This document shows positions 16,677-25,304 of a stretch of DNA of 64,000 bases, piece by piece. The DNA is from Streptomyces tibetensis (GTDB lineage Bacteria; Actinomycetota; Actinomycetes; Streptomycetales; Streptomycetaceae). The first letter of the stretch is position 1, and each line of letters starts with the position of its first letter. Where the stretch lies: the NCBI RefSeq assembly GCF_007655005.1, contig NZ_SZVW01000011.1:186001-250000 (forward strand), in the 5' to 3' direction. Below the pieces are notes generated by a model, which made no database searches, was not told the origin of the DNA, and saw only the letters and a program-made list of their open reading frames with translations. Both the position numbers and the translations under genes were made by a program.

Positions 16677-17564
16677 TCAGTGCTCGCGCGGGGCGGGCAC
16701 CACCCGTTCCACCTCGGGGTGGACCGTGAGGAGTTGACGCATGGCCGCCTCGGCCGCCGCTCCGTCACCGGCGGCGAGAGCGTCACGGATGCGGCCGTGG
16801 TGCGCCAGGGAGGCCTCGTTCGGCCGGTCACAGCCCGTGACCGGACCGCCGGAGACCTGCAGGGCCGAGGACACGATGCCGGACAGGTGCTCCAGCATGC
16901 GGTTGCCCGCCACCTGGATGAGCAGGGAGTGGAACTCGGAGTCGGCGCGGGAGAACGTGAGCGCGTCGCCCTGAGCCATCGCGTGCCCCATGATCTCAAC
17001 CATGTCCGCGAGGCGCTGCTGGACGTCCTCGCGACCGTGCCCCGCGGCGAGGCGGGCGGCGAGCGGCTCGATCGTCCACCGCAGCTCGCTCAGCTCGCGG
17101 CGCTGGTCGTCGCGCTGGGGCCCGAAGGCCCGCCACTCGATGATGTCCGGATCGAGGAGGTTCCAGTCGCTGACGGGGCGCACGCGCGTGCCGACGTTCG
17201 GACGGGCGCTCACCAGACCCTTGGCCTCCAGGACGCGGAGCGACTCGCGGACGACGGTGCGGGAGACCTCGAATCGCTGACCGATCTCCTCGGGCACCAG
17301 CGGCCGGTCGGCGCCCAGGTCGCCGGAGACGATCATCTGACCCAGCTGTTGAACGAGTTGGCCGTGCAGCCCGCGCCCGCGGCTGCCCGCGGCGCGACGG
17401 CCCACACGGCCCAGCTCAGAGTCTCCGCCGTCCCAGGCAGGGATCCCGACGCGGTCGACGGCGGGCGCCTCGGCGTACGGGTAGCGGTCGAGTTCGCCCG
17501 GGCTCGCGAGGCCGGAGTCAGCGGAGCGGGCGGCGGTCATCATGGTGTGCGCAAGGGTACTCAC
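16677..17564 (-). CDS. whiH: WhiH, GntR-family sporulation regulator
   Basis: A 295-residue GntR/FadR-type regulator. An N-terminal extension of about 65 residues precedes the winged helix (LVPEEIGQRFEVSRTVVRES then LRVLEAKGLV). A C-terminal all-helical FCD ligand domain has paired metal/ligand-type residues (DSEFHSLLIQVAGNRML, SLAHHGRI). It lies directly upstream of hrdB and matches the length and sequence I recall for S. coelicolor WhiH, an early sporulation regulator. A SigWhiG-type promoter sits seven bases before the GTG at 17564, so that start would be leaderless. ATGs at residues 8 and 9 are alternatives. Confidence 0.92.
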   Translation of the reverse strand: MSTLAHTMMTAARSADSGLASPGELDRYPYAEAPAVDRVGIPAWDGGDSELGRVGRRAAGSRGRGLHGQLVQQLGQMIVSGDLGADRPLVPEEIGQRFEVSRTVVRESLRVLEAKGLVSARPNVGTRVRPVSDWNLLDPDIIEWRAFGPQRDDQRRELSELRWTIEPLAARLAAGHGREDVQQRLADMVEIMGHAMAQGDALTFSRADSEFHSLLIQVAGNRMLEHLSGIVSSALQVSGGPVTGCDRPNEASLAHHGRIRDALAAGDGAAAEAAMRQLLTVHPEVERVVPAPREH

Positions 17565-17571
17565 GCATCAT

Positions 17572-17599
17572 TTGTCGGCGCCGTCTCCAACTCCCTTGA
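17572..17599 (-). promoter_or_regulatory. SigWhiG-type promoter of whiH
   Basis: Read on the minus strand, TCAA (17599-17596) and GCCGACAA (17579-17572) are separated by 16 bp. The SigWhiG consensus is TAAA, about 15 bp, GCCGATAA. This agrees with the known dependence of whiH on the sporulation sigma factor WhiG. The region to 17725 shows nothing else clear. Confidence 0.75.
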
Positions 17600-17725
17600 G
17601 GTCTTTGGTGAAAAGCACACGAAAGGGTGATCGCTCACCCCGTCGCAATTGACGCCTTATCGTAAAGAAATGGGCGTTCTGCGGGGAGTTGTGCGCATGG
17701 CCGGACTCAGGGTTACGGACAGTCG

Positions 17726-19798
17726 TCACCGGAATCTGCTGCGCAGTGCGGTGAGCAGATACGCGCAGAGCAGCGCGGTCAGCGACAACGTCAGTGCACC
17801 ACCCACGGGTTGGGACATCACCTTGAGCGCGGCCTCCAGGTAGCGCTCTCCCCCGAAGGGCCACCGCGGCAGGAGCGTCTCTCGCAGCCGCATGGGGAGT
17901 CCGGCCGCGGTTCGCACAGACGAACCGTTCACGAGCCTGTGCACGACGGGTACGACGAGGAGGGGGACGGCGGCCACGGCGGCGAGTCCGGCCGTGGTGG
18001 ACCGGAAGACACCTGCGGCAAGCACGCCGGCCCAGGCGCAACCGACCACGAGCCCGATCCAACTCGTCATCAGCGGGACCCAGTCGGCGGGAAGCTGTGC
18101 GAGCTCCCGTCCGTAGACGAGATAGAGCACTTCGGCGTCGCATCCGACGGTGAGGAGGGCCAGCACCAGCGCCGCGGTCGAGGAGACGAGCAGTTTGGCG
18201 GCCAGGAGCCCCAGCCGGCGGGGCACGGTGCCGCGGTCCGCGGCCAGGGCGGGGTGACGGAACTCGTCACCGAAGGCCAGCGCGCCGAGCAGTCCCGCGC
18301 CGAGCGCCGCAGGCGGCAGAGGCAGCTCCTGCGGCCAGGCGGCCAGCAGGCGCGGCTGTGGGGTGTGCCCGATGCGTGCGAGCACTACGGCGGTCACGGC
18401 GGACACGGCAAGTACGACGGCCGCGGTCAGGAACCCGGTGCCGATCCCGGTGGCACGGCGGATCTCGTAGCGGAGCGGGCGGAGCGGGCTGGGGGCGGGA
18501 CGGACGGAGATGGGGGGCGGCAGAGGAGGCAGCGCGTCGAGTGTGCGAGCGGTCAGGACTCCGGCCGGGTGTGGCGCCCGTGGCCGAGAGGACGCGGTCG
18601 CCGTCAGAGAACCGTCGGCTGATCGGCCGGCCGGGGAGAGATCCAAGAGTTCGTGCGGCTCGCCGTCGGCCAGTTGCGATTGCCCGAAGCACAAGGACGG
18701 CTCACCGGCGACCTGTTCCCTTGTGGTGGAGAGGGATCCCTGCTCGAGCACGCGGCGGGGCTCGGTTGCGGGAGCCGGGGCGTCCGGCGCGAAGGGCCTC
18801 GACGGGCCAGTAGACGGCGACTCTTCGGCAGTGGACGTAGGGGCCGTCCCGTGCGCGTCCGTGACGCGCGCCGGTTCGGCCAGGATCGGGTCGCGGGGCC
18901 CGGTGTGAGCGAGACCCGCGCCGGCTCCCATGTCTCCGATCTCGTCGGCGAGTTGATGAACGACGATGCCGTGACGAAACGCGATCTCGCCGATGTCCGC
19001 GCAGGCACCGCCGTACACCGAAAGGCGGTTGCCGCCTTCTCGGACGACTTCGACGGAGCGCTGCGAGGTGCGGGCCTGCTTGGTCAGGAGAACTGCCAGA
19101 CGGGCCGCGTGCGGACTTCGCACCGCGACACGGGGACGGAGGCGCGTACGCGCGAACTCTGCGGCCTCCTGGTCGGCCACGAGCCTGCCTCGTTCCAGGG
19201 TGACGACACGATCGGCGGTGCGCGCTGCTTCCTTGGGGTCGGCGGTGGTGAACAGGACCGTGCCGCCCCGGGCGGCATGGGCGCGCAACATGCCGTGCAG
19301 CCAAGCGCTCTCACGGGTGGAGAGTCCGCCGGCCGGGTCGTCGAGGACGAGGGAGTGCGGGTCGGCCAGGAGGACGCAGGCCAGGCCGAGGCGCCGGTCC
19401 ATGCCGCGGGAGAGGGTGCCGAGGCGCTCCTCGCGCAGGCTCACGAGCCCGACCGCCTCGAGCACTTCGTCGGCACGCCGAACCGACACCCCCGCGGCCG
19501 CGCACAGCATGCGCAGATGCCCTCGGACCGTGCGGGTGGGATGCCCGGGCACGTCGCCGAGCAACACGCCGACCTCGCGCGAGGGGTGGGCGATGCGGTG
19601 CAGCGGACGGCCCCGGAAGTGGGTGATGCCGCGACCCTGTTGGAGTTCGAGCATCAGTCTGAGAACCGTCGTCTTGCCGGCACCCGGTGCTCCGAGCAGC
19701 GTGGTGATGCGGCCCGCCCGCGCCTCGAACGAGACGTCGTCGGCTGCGGGCGGAAGCTCTTTGCGGGGGTTGCTGGTCAGTCCGAAGGCCTGGATCAC
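17726..19798 (-). CDS. ABC transporter, ATPase fused to membrane domain
   Basis: A 690-residue fusion. Residues about 1-220 are an ABC ATPase with Walker A GAPGAGKTT, a variant signature LSRGMDRRLGLA and Walker B SLVLDDPAGG. A proline/serine-rich linker of about 150 residues (roughly 290-440) follows. The C-terminal quarter has about six membrane helices (GFLTAAVVLAVSAVTAVVLA, LLVSSTAALVLALLTVGCDA and others), as in ABC-2 permeases. Such half-fused exporters move drugs, lipids or peptides; the substrate is unknown. It lies upstream of whiH in the same direction but separated by a developmental promoter, so it is probably transcribed separately. Confidence 0.82.
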   Translation of the reverse strand: MIQAFGLTSNPRKELPPAADDVSFEARAGRITTLLGAPGAGKTTVLRLMLELQQGRGITHFRGRPLHRIAHPSREVGVLLGDVPGHPTRTVRGHLRMLCAAAGVSVRRADEVLEAVGLVSLREERLGTLSRGMDRRLGLACVLLADPHSLVLDDPAGGLSTRESAWLHGMLRAHAARGGTVLFTTADPKEAARTADRVVTLERGRLVADQEAAEFARTRLRPRVAVRSPHAARLAVLLTKQARTSQRSVEVVREGGNRLSVYGGACADIGEIAFRHGIVVHQLADEIGDMGAGAGLAHTGPRDPILAEPARVTDAHGTAPTSTAEESPSTGPSRPFAPDAPAPATEPRRVLEQGSLSTTREQVAGEPSLCFGQSQLADGEPHELLDLSPAGRSADGSLTATASSRPRAPHPAGVLTARTLDALPPLPPPISVRPAPSPLRPLRYEIRRATGIGTGFLTAAVVLAVSAVTAVVLARIGHTPQPRLLAAWPQELPLPPAALGAGLLGALAFGDEFRHPALAADRGTVPRRLGLLAAKLLVSSTAALVLALLTVGCDAEVLYLVYGRELAQLPADWVPLMTSWIGLVVGCAWAGVLAAGVFRSTTAGLAAVAAVPLLVVPVVHRLVNGSSVRTAAGLPMRLRETLLPRWPFGGERYLEAALKVMSQPVGGALTLSLTALLCAYLLTALRSRFR

Positions 19799-19939
19799 TC
19801 ACAGCAAGATAGCGCGCTATGTCCGGTTTTTCGGGCACCCTGGGTCCTTACCGAGGTCCGCCTCGGGGACCGGCACCCGCGACCGGGCTACGGCCGGGTT
19901 CGGTTCCTGCCAGGCCGCCGCCCGCACCCGGCCGACCAC

Positions 19940-20698
19940 TCACACCTCGGGACGCAGCATCGGGGGGTTGAGCAGCGTCGCGCCACCGGCGCGGAAGAGC
20001 TGGGCAGGGCGTCCCCCCTGTCGGGTCGTCGTCCCACCGGTGGGGACCAGGAAGCCGGGCGTGCCCGTGACCTTGCGGTGGAAGTTGCGCGGGTCGAGCG
20101 CCACACCCCACACCGCCTCGTAGACACGGCGCAGTTCCCCGACGGTGAACTCGGGTGGGCAGAAGGCGGTGGCCAGTGATGAGTACTCGATCTTGGAGCG
20201 GGCGCGTTCCACTCCGTCCGCCAGGATCTGCGCATGGTCGAAGGCGAGCGGCGCGACCGGCTCGGCCTCACGCCCATAACCGCCCTGCTGCAACAGTTCC
20301 TCGACCGGGGCCCAGCGCGCGTTGCTGGCGTCTCCGCCTGCCCTGGGCGGGGGCAGATCGGGAGCGAGGGCGAGGTGGGCGACGCTGACGACCCGCATCC
20401 TGGGGTCCCGTTTGGGGTCTCCGTAGGTGGCGAGCTGCTCCAGGTGTGCGCCGTTGTCCTGAGCCGGGACGGCAGGGTCGTGGACGCGCAGTCCCGTCTC
20501 CTCGGCCAGCTCGCGCGCCGCGGCCTGCGCCAGGTCTTCGTCGGCCCGTACGAAGCCGCCGGGCAGCGCCCAGCGCCCCTGGAACGGCGGTTCGCCCCTG
20601 CGCACCGCCAGCGCACACAGCGCATGGCGGCGCACGGTCAGCACGACCAGGTCCACGGTGACGGCGAAGGGCGGGAACGCTGACGGGTCGTAGGGCAT
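19940..20698 (-). CDS. Nudix domain protein with C-terminal winged helix (NrtR-like)
   Basis: A 252-residue protein. The N-terminal Nudix domain has a complete Nudix box, GGFVRADEDLAQAAARELAE followed by ETGL (about 49-72), so the metal-binding Glu residues are present. The C-terminal part (about 170-245) with FTVGELRRVYEAVWG and LDPRNFHRKV resembles the winged helix of NrtR regulators of NAD metabolism. It may be a regulator sensing ADP-ribose or a hydrolase. No Shine-Dalgarno precedes ATG 20698. An inverted repeat lies 14 bp upstream. Confidence 0.85.
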   Translation of the reverse strand: MPYDPSAFPPFAVTVDLVVLTVRRHALCALAVRRGEPPFQGRWALPGGFVRADEDLAQAAARELAEETGLRVHDPAVPAQDNGAHLEQLATYGDPKRDPRMRVVSVAHLALAPDLPPPRAGGDASNARWAPVEELLQQGGYGREAEPVAPLAFDHAQILADGVERARSKIEYSSLATAFCPPEFTVGELRRVYEAVWGVALDPRNFHRKVTGTPGFLVPTGGTTTRQGGRPAQLFRAGGATLLNPPMLRPEV

Positions 20699-20711
20699 GC
20701 GGCGATCATAG

Positions 20712-20726
20712 TCGTCTGCCTGACGA
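20712..20726. promoter_or_regulatory. candidate autoregulatory inverted repeat
   Basis: TCGTC-TGCCT-GACGA forms a 5-5-5 inverted repeat 14-28 bp upstream of the NrtR-like gene. NrtR-type regulators often bind near their own gene, so this is a candidate operator. It is short and could be chance. Confidence 0.35.
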
Positions 20727-20827
20727 TAAACACCTCCTTCGCCGGTCCGTCCCCCTAGTGATCCACTTCGGTCCGCTTAGGGACTCAGCTGCCTCCACCT
20801 GGTCGTGAAATGGCACATCACTGCACG

Positions 20828-23179
20828 TCACACCCCCAGCTGCAGTCCGTCGGCCGCCTCCTCGACCATGGCCAGTCCCAGCCGGCCGACCCGCACGGAG
20901 AACCGGGCACCCGCCACGCGCAGTCCCGTGAAACCGATTTCCCCGAGGGGTGCGCTACGCACGGGGCGCAGGGTGACCGTGCCTGCCGGCGCATCGGGGC
21001 GGATGCCGGCGAGGGTGGTCAGCAGCATGACTCCGGCAGCCGCCGCTGTGGCCGCAGGGCGGCAGGCTGCCGGGTGTGGGAGTGGAGCGCTTCCTTCCGT
21101 GCGTTGCTCCCCCGCGTACATCTCGGGCAGCCGGTAGGCAAAGGTCTCGGCGGCCGCGAGCACGCCGCGCACCAGTGAGCTGGCCTCCTTCTCATAGCCC
21201 GCGGCGGCGAGTCCCGCGGCGGCGAGGGCTGTCTCCTGGGTCCGTACGGCTCCTGCGCGGTGGCCGAAAGGATTGAATCCCGCTTCCTTCGAGCCCAGTC
21301 CGCGCAGGCCCCAGCCCGAGTCCATGACGGGGCTGCCGAGCAGCCGGGCGAGGTGCTCGGTGCGGACCTTGTCGAGCAGGCCTGGCGCCAGCTCGCCTCC
21401 GCCCAGCAGGCCCGTGTCGAGGAGGTGCACGGCAGCGGCGCCCAGGTGCGGCACCGGACTGCCGTCCGGCGCACGTGCCGCCGCGGGGCGGCCGCCTCCC
21501 CGGTCCTCGACCCAGAAGTGCTCCCGGAAGTCGGTCCGCAGGGTCTGCGCCCACTGCCGGAGCGCCGCGGCCCCCGTCCGGCCACAGGCGTCGAGCAGGT
21601 CGGCTCCGAGCAGCGCGGCACGGTGGGCTTGGGCCTGTGTCTCGCAGCGGACGGGCCCGTCCGGGTTCGGGTCGCGCAGGTAGGTGCCGTCGCCCACGGT
21701 GTCTCGCAGCCAGGTCAGGCAGCGCTCGGCGGCGGGCAGCAGCGCTTCCGTTTCCTGGTCGGGGAGGCCCCAGCGGCGGGCCTCTGCCAGCAGGGCGGGG
21801 AAGAGCAGCGTGGCCTCTGTGGCGGTGCACTGCGGCGGAAGGTGCGGCCCGGCGTCCCGTCTGGGGCCGGGGATCATTCCGGACTGCGGTCCGGGGCCGG
21901 TGAGTTGGGTCCGCGCGAGGATCCGCAGCGTTCCCGCGGCAAGGCCGGTGCCCAGCGGCAGCACCATCCGGGCGGCGGCCAGCGCGTCGGCGGGAGCCAA
22001 ACCGCAGCGCCAGGGCGCGCCGGCCGCGAGGTGGGTGTCGGCGGGGTGCGCGGAGTCACGCATGAGGAGAGCCTGGAGGTCCTCGATGCTTGTCCGCAGG
22101 AGGGCGGGAACCCTCGGGTCATCGCCCTCCGCACAGGCGGCGGCCAGCGGGCTGGTCGCCGCTCGTCCCACGGCTCGGAGGGGCCCCGCGCCGTCCGGCC
22201 GCACCCGCAGTTCGACGGTTCTGCTGCCACCCGGTGGCAGGTCCAGCTCCCACCGCAGCAGCCCGGCCGAGGCCAGGGCGTCCGAGGGAGGTGGTTCGGC
22301 CGTCACGGAGGCGTTGCCGGTGGCGCAGGACCAGCGCAGGCCCGAGCCGTGGACACTCGCGGAGAGTTGGGGTCCCGCGCTGCCGGAGGCGATCGCGCCG
22401 AGGTCGGCCAGGTCGGTGCCCAGGGTGATCTCGACCGGCAGCCGCAGGGTGCGCGGAGCCGCGCTGTGCAGGGTGATCCGCTCTGTACCGTCGGCGAAGC
22501 GGTTCCGTTCCACGATCACGTCAGGGTCCGGGCCCGTCTGCGGTGACGTGCGGAGCGTGCCCACGAACCGGGCGCGGTCGGCCGAGGCCATGCGGGCCTG
22601 TACCGCGAGCGGTTCTCGTCCGGCGACACGGATCTCGCACCGGGAGAGCACACGACGGCCGGCACGGTAGAAGCCCTCCAGTCCCCGGCCGGTCAGCTGC
22701 CCTTCCTCGGTTGAGATGGCCAGGCCGGGAAGGGCGACACAGATCATCGCGGCGTGGGCGGGGGGCAGATCGGCGGACCAGCGCAGTCCGGGGATCGTGG
22801 CACCCCGGGGCGGGGGTGCGGACGCGTACCCCGAGGGTGAGGGTGTCCGCCCTTGAGCGAAGGGCGACGAGGCTGGGCCACCTCCCGGACCCGTGCCAGG
22901 GCGACGGCTCTGGCCCGCCCACCGTGGAGACGAACGACCCGGGCCCGACGACGAGGACGGACGGGAGTCGGCGCTGGGAGGTGCAGAGGGGTAGGACACG
23001 CTGCCGGGGAACCTCGGCCCGTAGCCGTCGGCACGTGCGGACGGTCGGGGAGGGACAACCTGGTCCCCCACTCGCGGTACCCGGGCCCCGGGCGGGCCGA
23101 GGCCCGACCCGAGGGGGAGTGGGGGGCCACCCTGATTGCGGCGGCGGCCGTCGGCGGCGGGCGGAGTCGGCTGGTGCAT
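20828..23179 (-). CDS. glycogen debranching N-terminal domain protein
   Basis: A 783-residue protein. The first 130 residues are Pro/Gly/Ser-rich and probably disordered. A glycogen-debranching N-terminal-like beta domain follows (AISTEEGQLTGRGLEGFYRA, SRCEIRVAGREPLAVQARM). The second half is an (alpha/alpha)6-barrel-like glycosidase region with GRTGAAALRQWAQTLRTDF and GWGLRGLGSKEAGFNPFGHR. Members act on alpha-1,6 branched glucans, but the catalytic acids were not identified and the substrate is open. ATG 23179 has AGAGGAAG upstream. The ORF extends further upstream, but without family similarity. The gap to 23370 contains nothing recognisable. Confidence 0.75.
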   Translation of the reverse strand: MHQPTPPAADGRRRNQGGPPLPLGSGLGPPGARVPRVGDQVVPPRPSARADGYGPRFPGSVSYPSAPPSADSRPSSSSGPGRSSPRWAGQSRRPGTGPGGGPASSPFAQGRTPSPSGYASAPPPRGATIPGLRWSADLPPAHAAMICVALPGLAISTEEGQLTGRGLEGFYRAGRRVLSRCEIRVAGREPLAVQARMASADRARFVGTLRTSPQTGPDPDVIVERNRFADGTERITLHSAAPRTLRLPVEITLGTDLADLGAIASGSAGPQLSASVHGSGLRWSCATGNASVTAEPPPSDALASAGLLRWELDLPPGGSRTVELRVRPDGAGPLRAVGRAATSPLAAACAEGDDPRVPALLRTSIEDLQALLMRDSAHPADTHLAAGAPWRCGLAPADALAAARMVLPLGTGLAAGTLRILARTQLTGPGPQSGMIPGPRRDAGPHLPPQCTATEATLLFPALLAEARRWGLPDQETEALLPAAERCLTWLRDTVGDGTYLRDPNPDGPVRCETQAQAHRAALLGADLLDACGRTGAAALRQWAQTLRTDFREHFWVEDRGGGRPAAARAPDGSPVPHLGAAAVHLLDTGLLGGGELAPGLLDKVRTEHLARLLGSPVMDSGWGLRGLGSKEAGFNPFGHRAGAVRTQETALAAAGLAAAGYEKEASSLVRGVLAAAETFAYRLPEMYAGEQRTEGSAPLPHPAACRPAATAAAAGVMLLTTLAGIRPDAPAGTVTLRPVRSAPLGEIGFTGLRVAGARFSVRVGRLGLAMVEEAADGLQLGV

Positions 23180-23369
23180 GGGACGGCTTCCTCTGCGCTC
23201 GGTGCGCCAAGATCGGGTTCGGCGCGGGTGCCGGAGGGCTCCGACGGAGCAGGGGCAGTGCGGCCTCACGGCCCGTCCGGCCGTTCCGCCACTCAGGTGA
23301 ACGCTGCGAGCGTCCTCCGGGTCACGCCCCGGTCCGGCCACCTCCGCCTTGAGGCCGCCCGCCATGAGC

Positions 23370-25172
23370 TCACTCCTCACCGCTCAAGCCCTGGCCGGGC
23401 TGCAGGTCTTCCTCGCCCCTCCCCCGGCTGGGCGTTTCTGCCTTCTTCGGCGCACGCGCACGCGAGTTGCCTGCTCGCACACCGCCGGGCCGCGCGGTAC
23501 CGGCCGTCGTCGCACGGCCTGGGCGAGCACCGGATTCGGTAGCGCCCGCGGAACGTGTGGCGGCCGCAGAACGTGGGGTGCCAGCCGGGCGTGTGGTGCC
23601 CGCCGGTGTGCGTCGGCCTGGAGTGCGGGCTCCGCCGTCGCCGTCGTCCGCGCGGGTATCGCCGGATGCTGCGCCTGTGGGGCCGGGCGGACGCGTGCGG
23701 CGGCGACGGCGGGACGGCGCCGCCGGTTGAGAGGGCTTTCCGTGCGGCTCGGACTCGGGCGGCATCGTTGTCGGTGAGGAGGTGCCGGATGGTCCGAGCC
23801 GGGGCGCCGCTGCTTGTGAGGGTGTGCCGTGGGGCTCGATCTCGGTCGCCGCGATGGTGTCGCGTCCGGCGGACTCGGGATTGTCCGCCCGCGTTTCCAG
23901 GGCGGAGGCCGCCCGCCCACGGTCTTCCCGCTCCGCCCGAAGGCACCTGCGGATCGACTCAGGGTCGAGGCCTTCGTTGCAGGCCTGGTGCAGGAGGCGG
24001 GCGAAGAGGTAGTCGGGATCGGCACCCAAGGCCATGGCGAGGGCTTCGCGGGCCTCCAGTTCGTCGCCGGCGGACCAGGCGACCCAGCCGGCGAGGGTGA
24101 GCGGCGCGGCGGCGTGTTCACCGTAGGGCCCGACACAGCGGCGGGCCAGGGTCCGCCAGAGGCGAAGGGCGCGCGCGGCTTCGTCGCCTTCCATCCACGC
24201 GGCCGCGCGGTCGCGGGTGGCTCGGTCCTGGAGGCCGAGGATCAGCCGGGCGGCCTCGTCGTAGCCGAGCAGTTCGTCGTCGCGAAGATCCGCCACGAGC
24301 ATCCCGGAAACCGGCTGTGCCTCGGCGAAACGGTGCAGGACCCTTCCGGCCAGTTCCAGCGTGTCGTCGGCCACGGCGGCGCGGCCCGCGTCGTCCAGGA
24401 TTTTCGGCACCAGCGCCATGCTGGCGGTGTCCAGGGCTGCCTCCTGCTCCAGGGCCGCGGCGTTCTCCCAGGGCAGCAACCGGGCCCGGAGCTGTCGCAG
24501 CGTGCCGCGGACCTGAATGCCGGCGTAGGTGGCGGCCGCGGCCAGCACGGAGGTGCCGGGGAGGCCCATGGGGGCTCCTTCGGAGGAGCAACATGCCTCG
24601 TTGTCACAGCAGTACGACCAGTAGCGGCCCTCGGAGATGCACAGTGCCTCGACGACCACCACGTCCAGGGATCCGCACTCGACGCGCAGCCTCTGAGCCA
24701 GGGGCCGCAGCCGCTCCATCACCTGCCGGCCCGTCTGTCCCTTCTCCGGTTCCTGGCACAGGAAGGCGACCATCGACTCGGGCCGGGCCCCTCGGCGCTC
24801 GCTGCCCGTCACGAGGCCGTGGGACAGCTGCCGGGCTGCCGACGGCCAGTCGTCCGCGCTCGCGGGGATACCGAGCCGGGCGCGGCCTCCGAACCGCCCG
24901 CGTCCGTTGCTGTCGTGGAGCGCGACCAGGACGATGCTGTCCTCGGGACGGTATCCGAGCAGGTACGGCAGGGCGTCGGCCAGCTCGGCCGGCGTGCGCA
25001 GGGTGACCTGGTGCTCGCCTCCGTGACTGGCGTAGGGCGGGCTGGTGGTGTGCAGCCCGGACGGGTCCTTCCCCTTCTTCTCCTGCTTGCTGTTCTTGTG
25101 CCCGCTCTGTGTCTCGGGCCCGGTGATGTCACCGTTCTCGGGGGATCCGGTCGTTTCGCCGTGGTTCGTCAT
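23370..25172 (-). CDS. DUF4192 domain protein
   Basis: A 600-residue protein. The DUF4192 domain spans about residues 50-420 (VTLRTPAELADALPYLLGYR PEDSIV at its start, then VVVVEALCISEGRYWSYC). The last 170 residues are a low-complexity Pro/Ala/Thr/Arg tail with repeats such as PAGTTRPAGTP. The family is widespread in actinobacteria and uncharacterised. It is transcribed divergently from the RecQ-like helicase, and the start ATG at 25172 lies 38 bp from a DnaA-box-like site. Confidence 0.85.
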   Translation of the reverse strand: MTNHGETTGSPENGDITGPETQSGHKNSKQEKKGKDPSGLHTTSPPYASHGGEHQVTLRTPAELADALPYLLGYRPEDSIVLVALHDSNGRGRFGGRARLGIPASADDWPSAARQLSHGLVTGSERRGARPESMVAFLCQEPEKGQTGRQVMERLRPLAQRLRVECGSLDVVVVEALCISEGRYWSYCCDNEACCSSEGAPMGLPGTSVLAAAATYAGIQVRGTLRQLRARLLPWENAAALEQEAALDTASMALVPKILDDAGRAAVADDTLELAGRVLHRFAEAQPVSGMLVADLRDDELLGYDEAARLILGLQDRATRDRAAAWMEGDEAARALRLWRTLARRCVGPYGEHAAAPLTLAGWVAWSAGDELEAREALAMALGADPDYLFARLLHQACNEGLDPESIRRCLRAEREDRGRAASALETRADNPESAGRDTIAATEIEPHGTPSQAAAPRLGPSGTSSPTTMPPESEPHGKPSQPAAPSRRRRRTRPPGPTGAASGDTRADDGDGGARTPGRRTPAGTTRPAGTPRSAAATRSAGATESGARPGRATTAGTARPGGVRAGNSRARAPKKAETPSRGRGEEDLQPGQGLSGEE

Positions 25173-25210
25173 GCGACGACGATCTCGCGGAACCCGAACC
25201 TCCGCTTGAG

Positions 25211-25264
25211 CCTGTGGATAAGTCTGATCAGGGACGCGTCATCCTCAGCCGTTGTGTCCACAGG
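25211..25264. promoter_or_regulatory. inverted DnaA-box-like pair in divergent promoter region
   Basis: TGTGGATAA at 25213-25221 is the exact reverse complement of the classical DnaA box TTATCCACA. GTGTCCACA at 25254-25262 matches the Streptomyces box TTGTCCACA at eight of nine positions, in opposite orientation. They sit within a perfect inverted repeat, CCTGTGGA/TCCACAGG (25211-25218 and 25257-25264). Located between the DUF4192 and RecQ genes, they could be DnaA-responsive operators. Confidence 0.5.
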
Positions 25265-25304
25265 TCTCGGTGCGCGGCCCCGGATGTCAGTGACGTCCTG
25301 TTGT

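Noticed and set aside
24000..25300. Long plus-strand frame running upstream of the RecQ start (23829 onward)
   Set aside because: It is antisense to the DUF4192 gene. The helicase similarity begins only after 25305.
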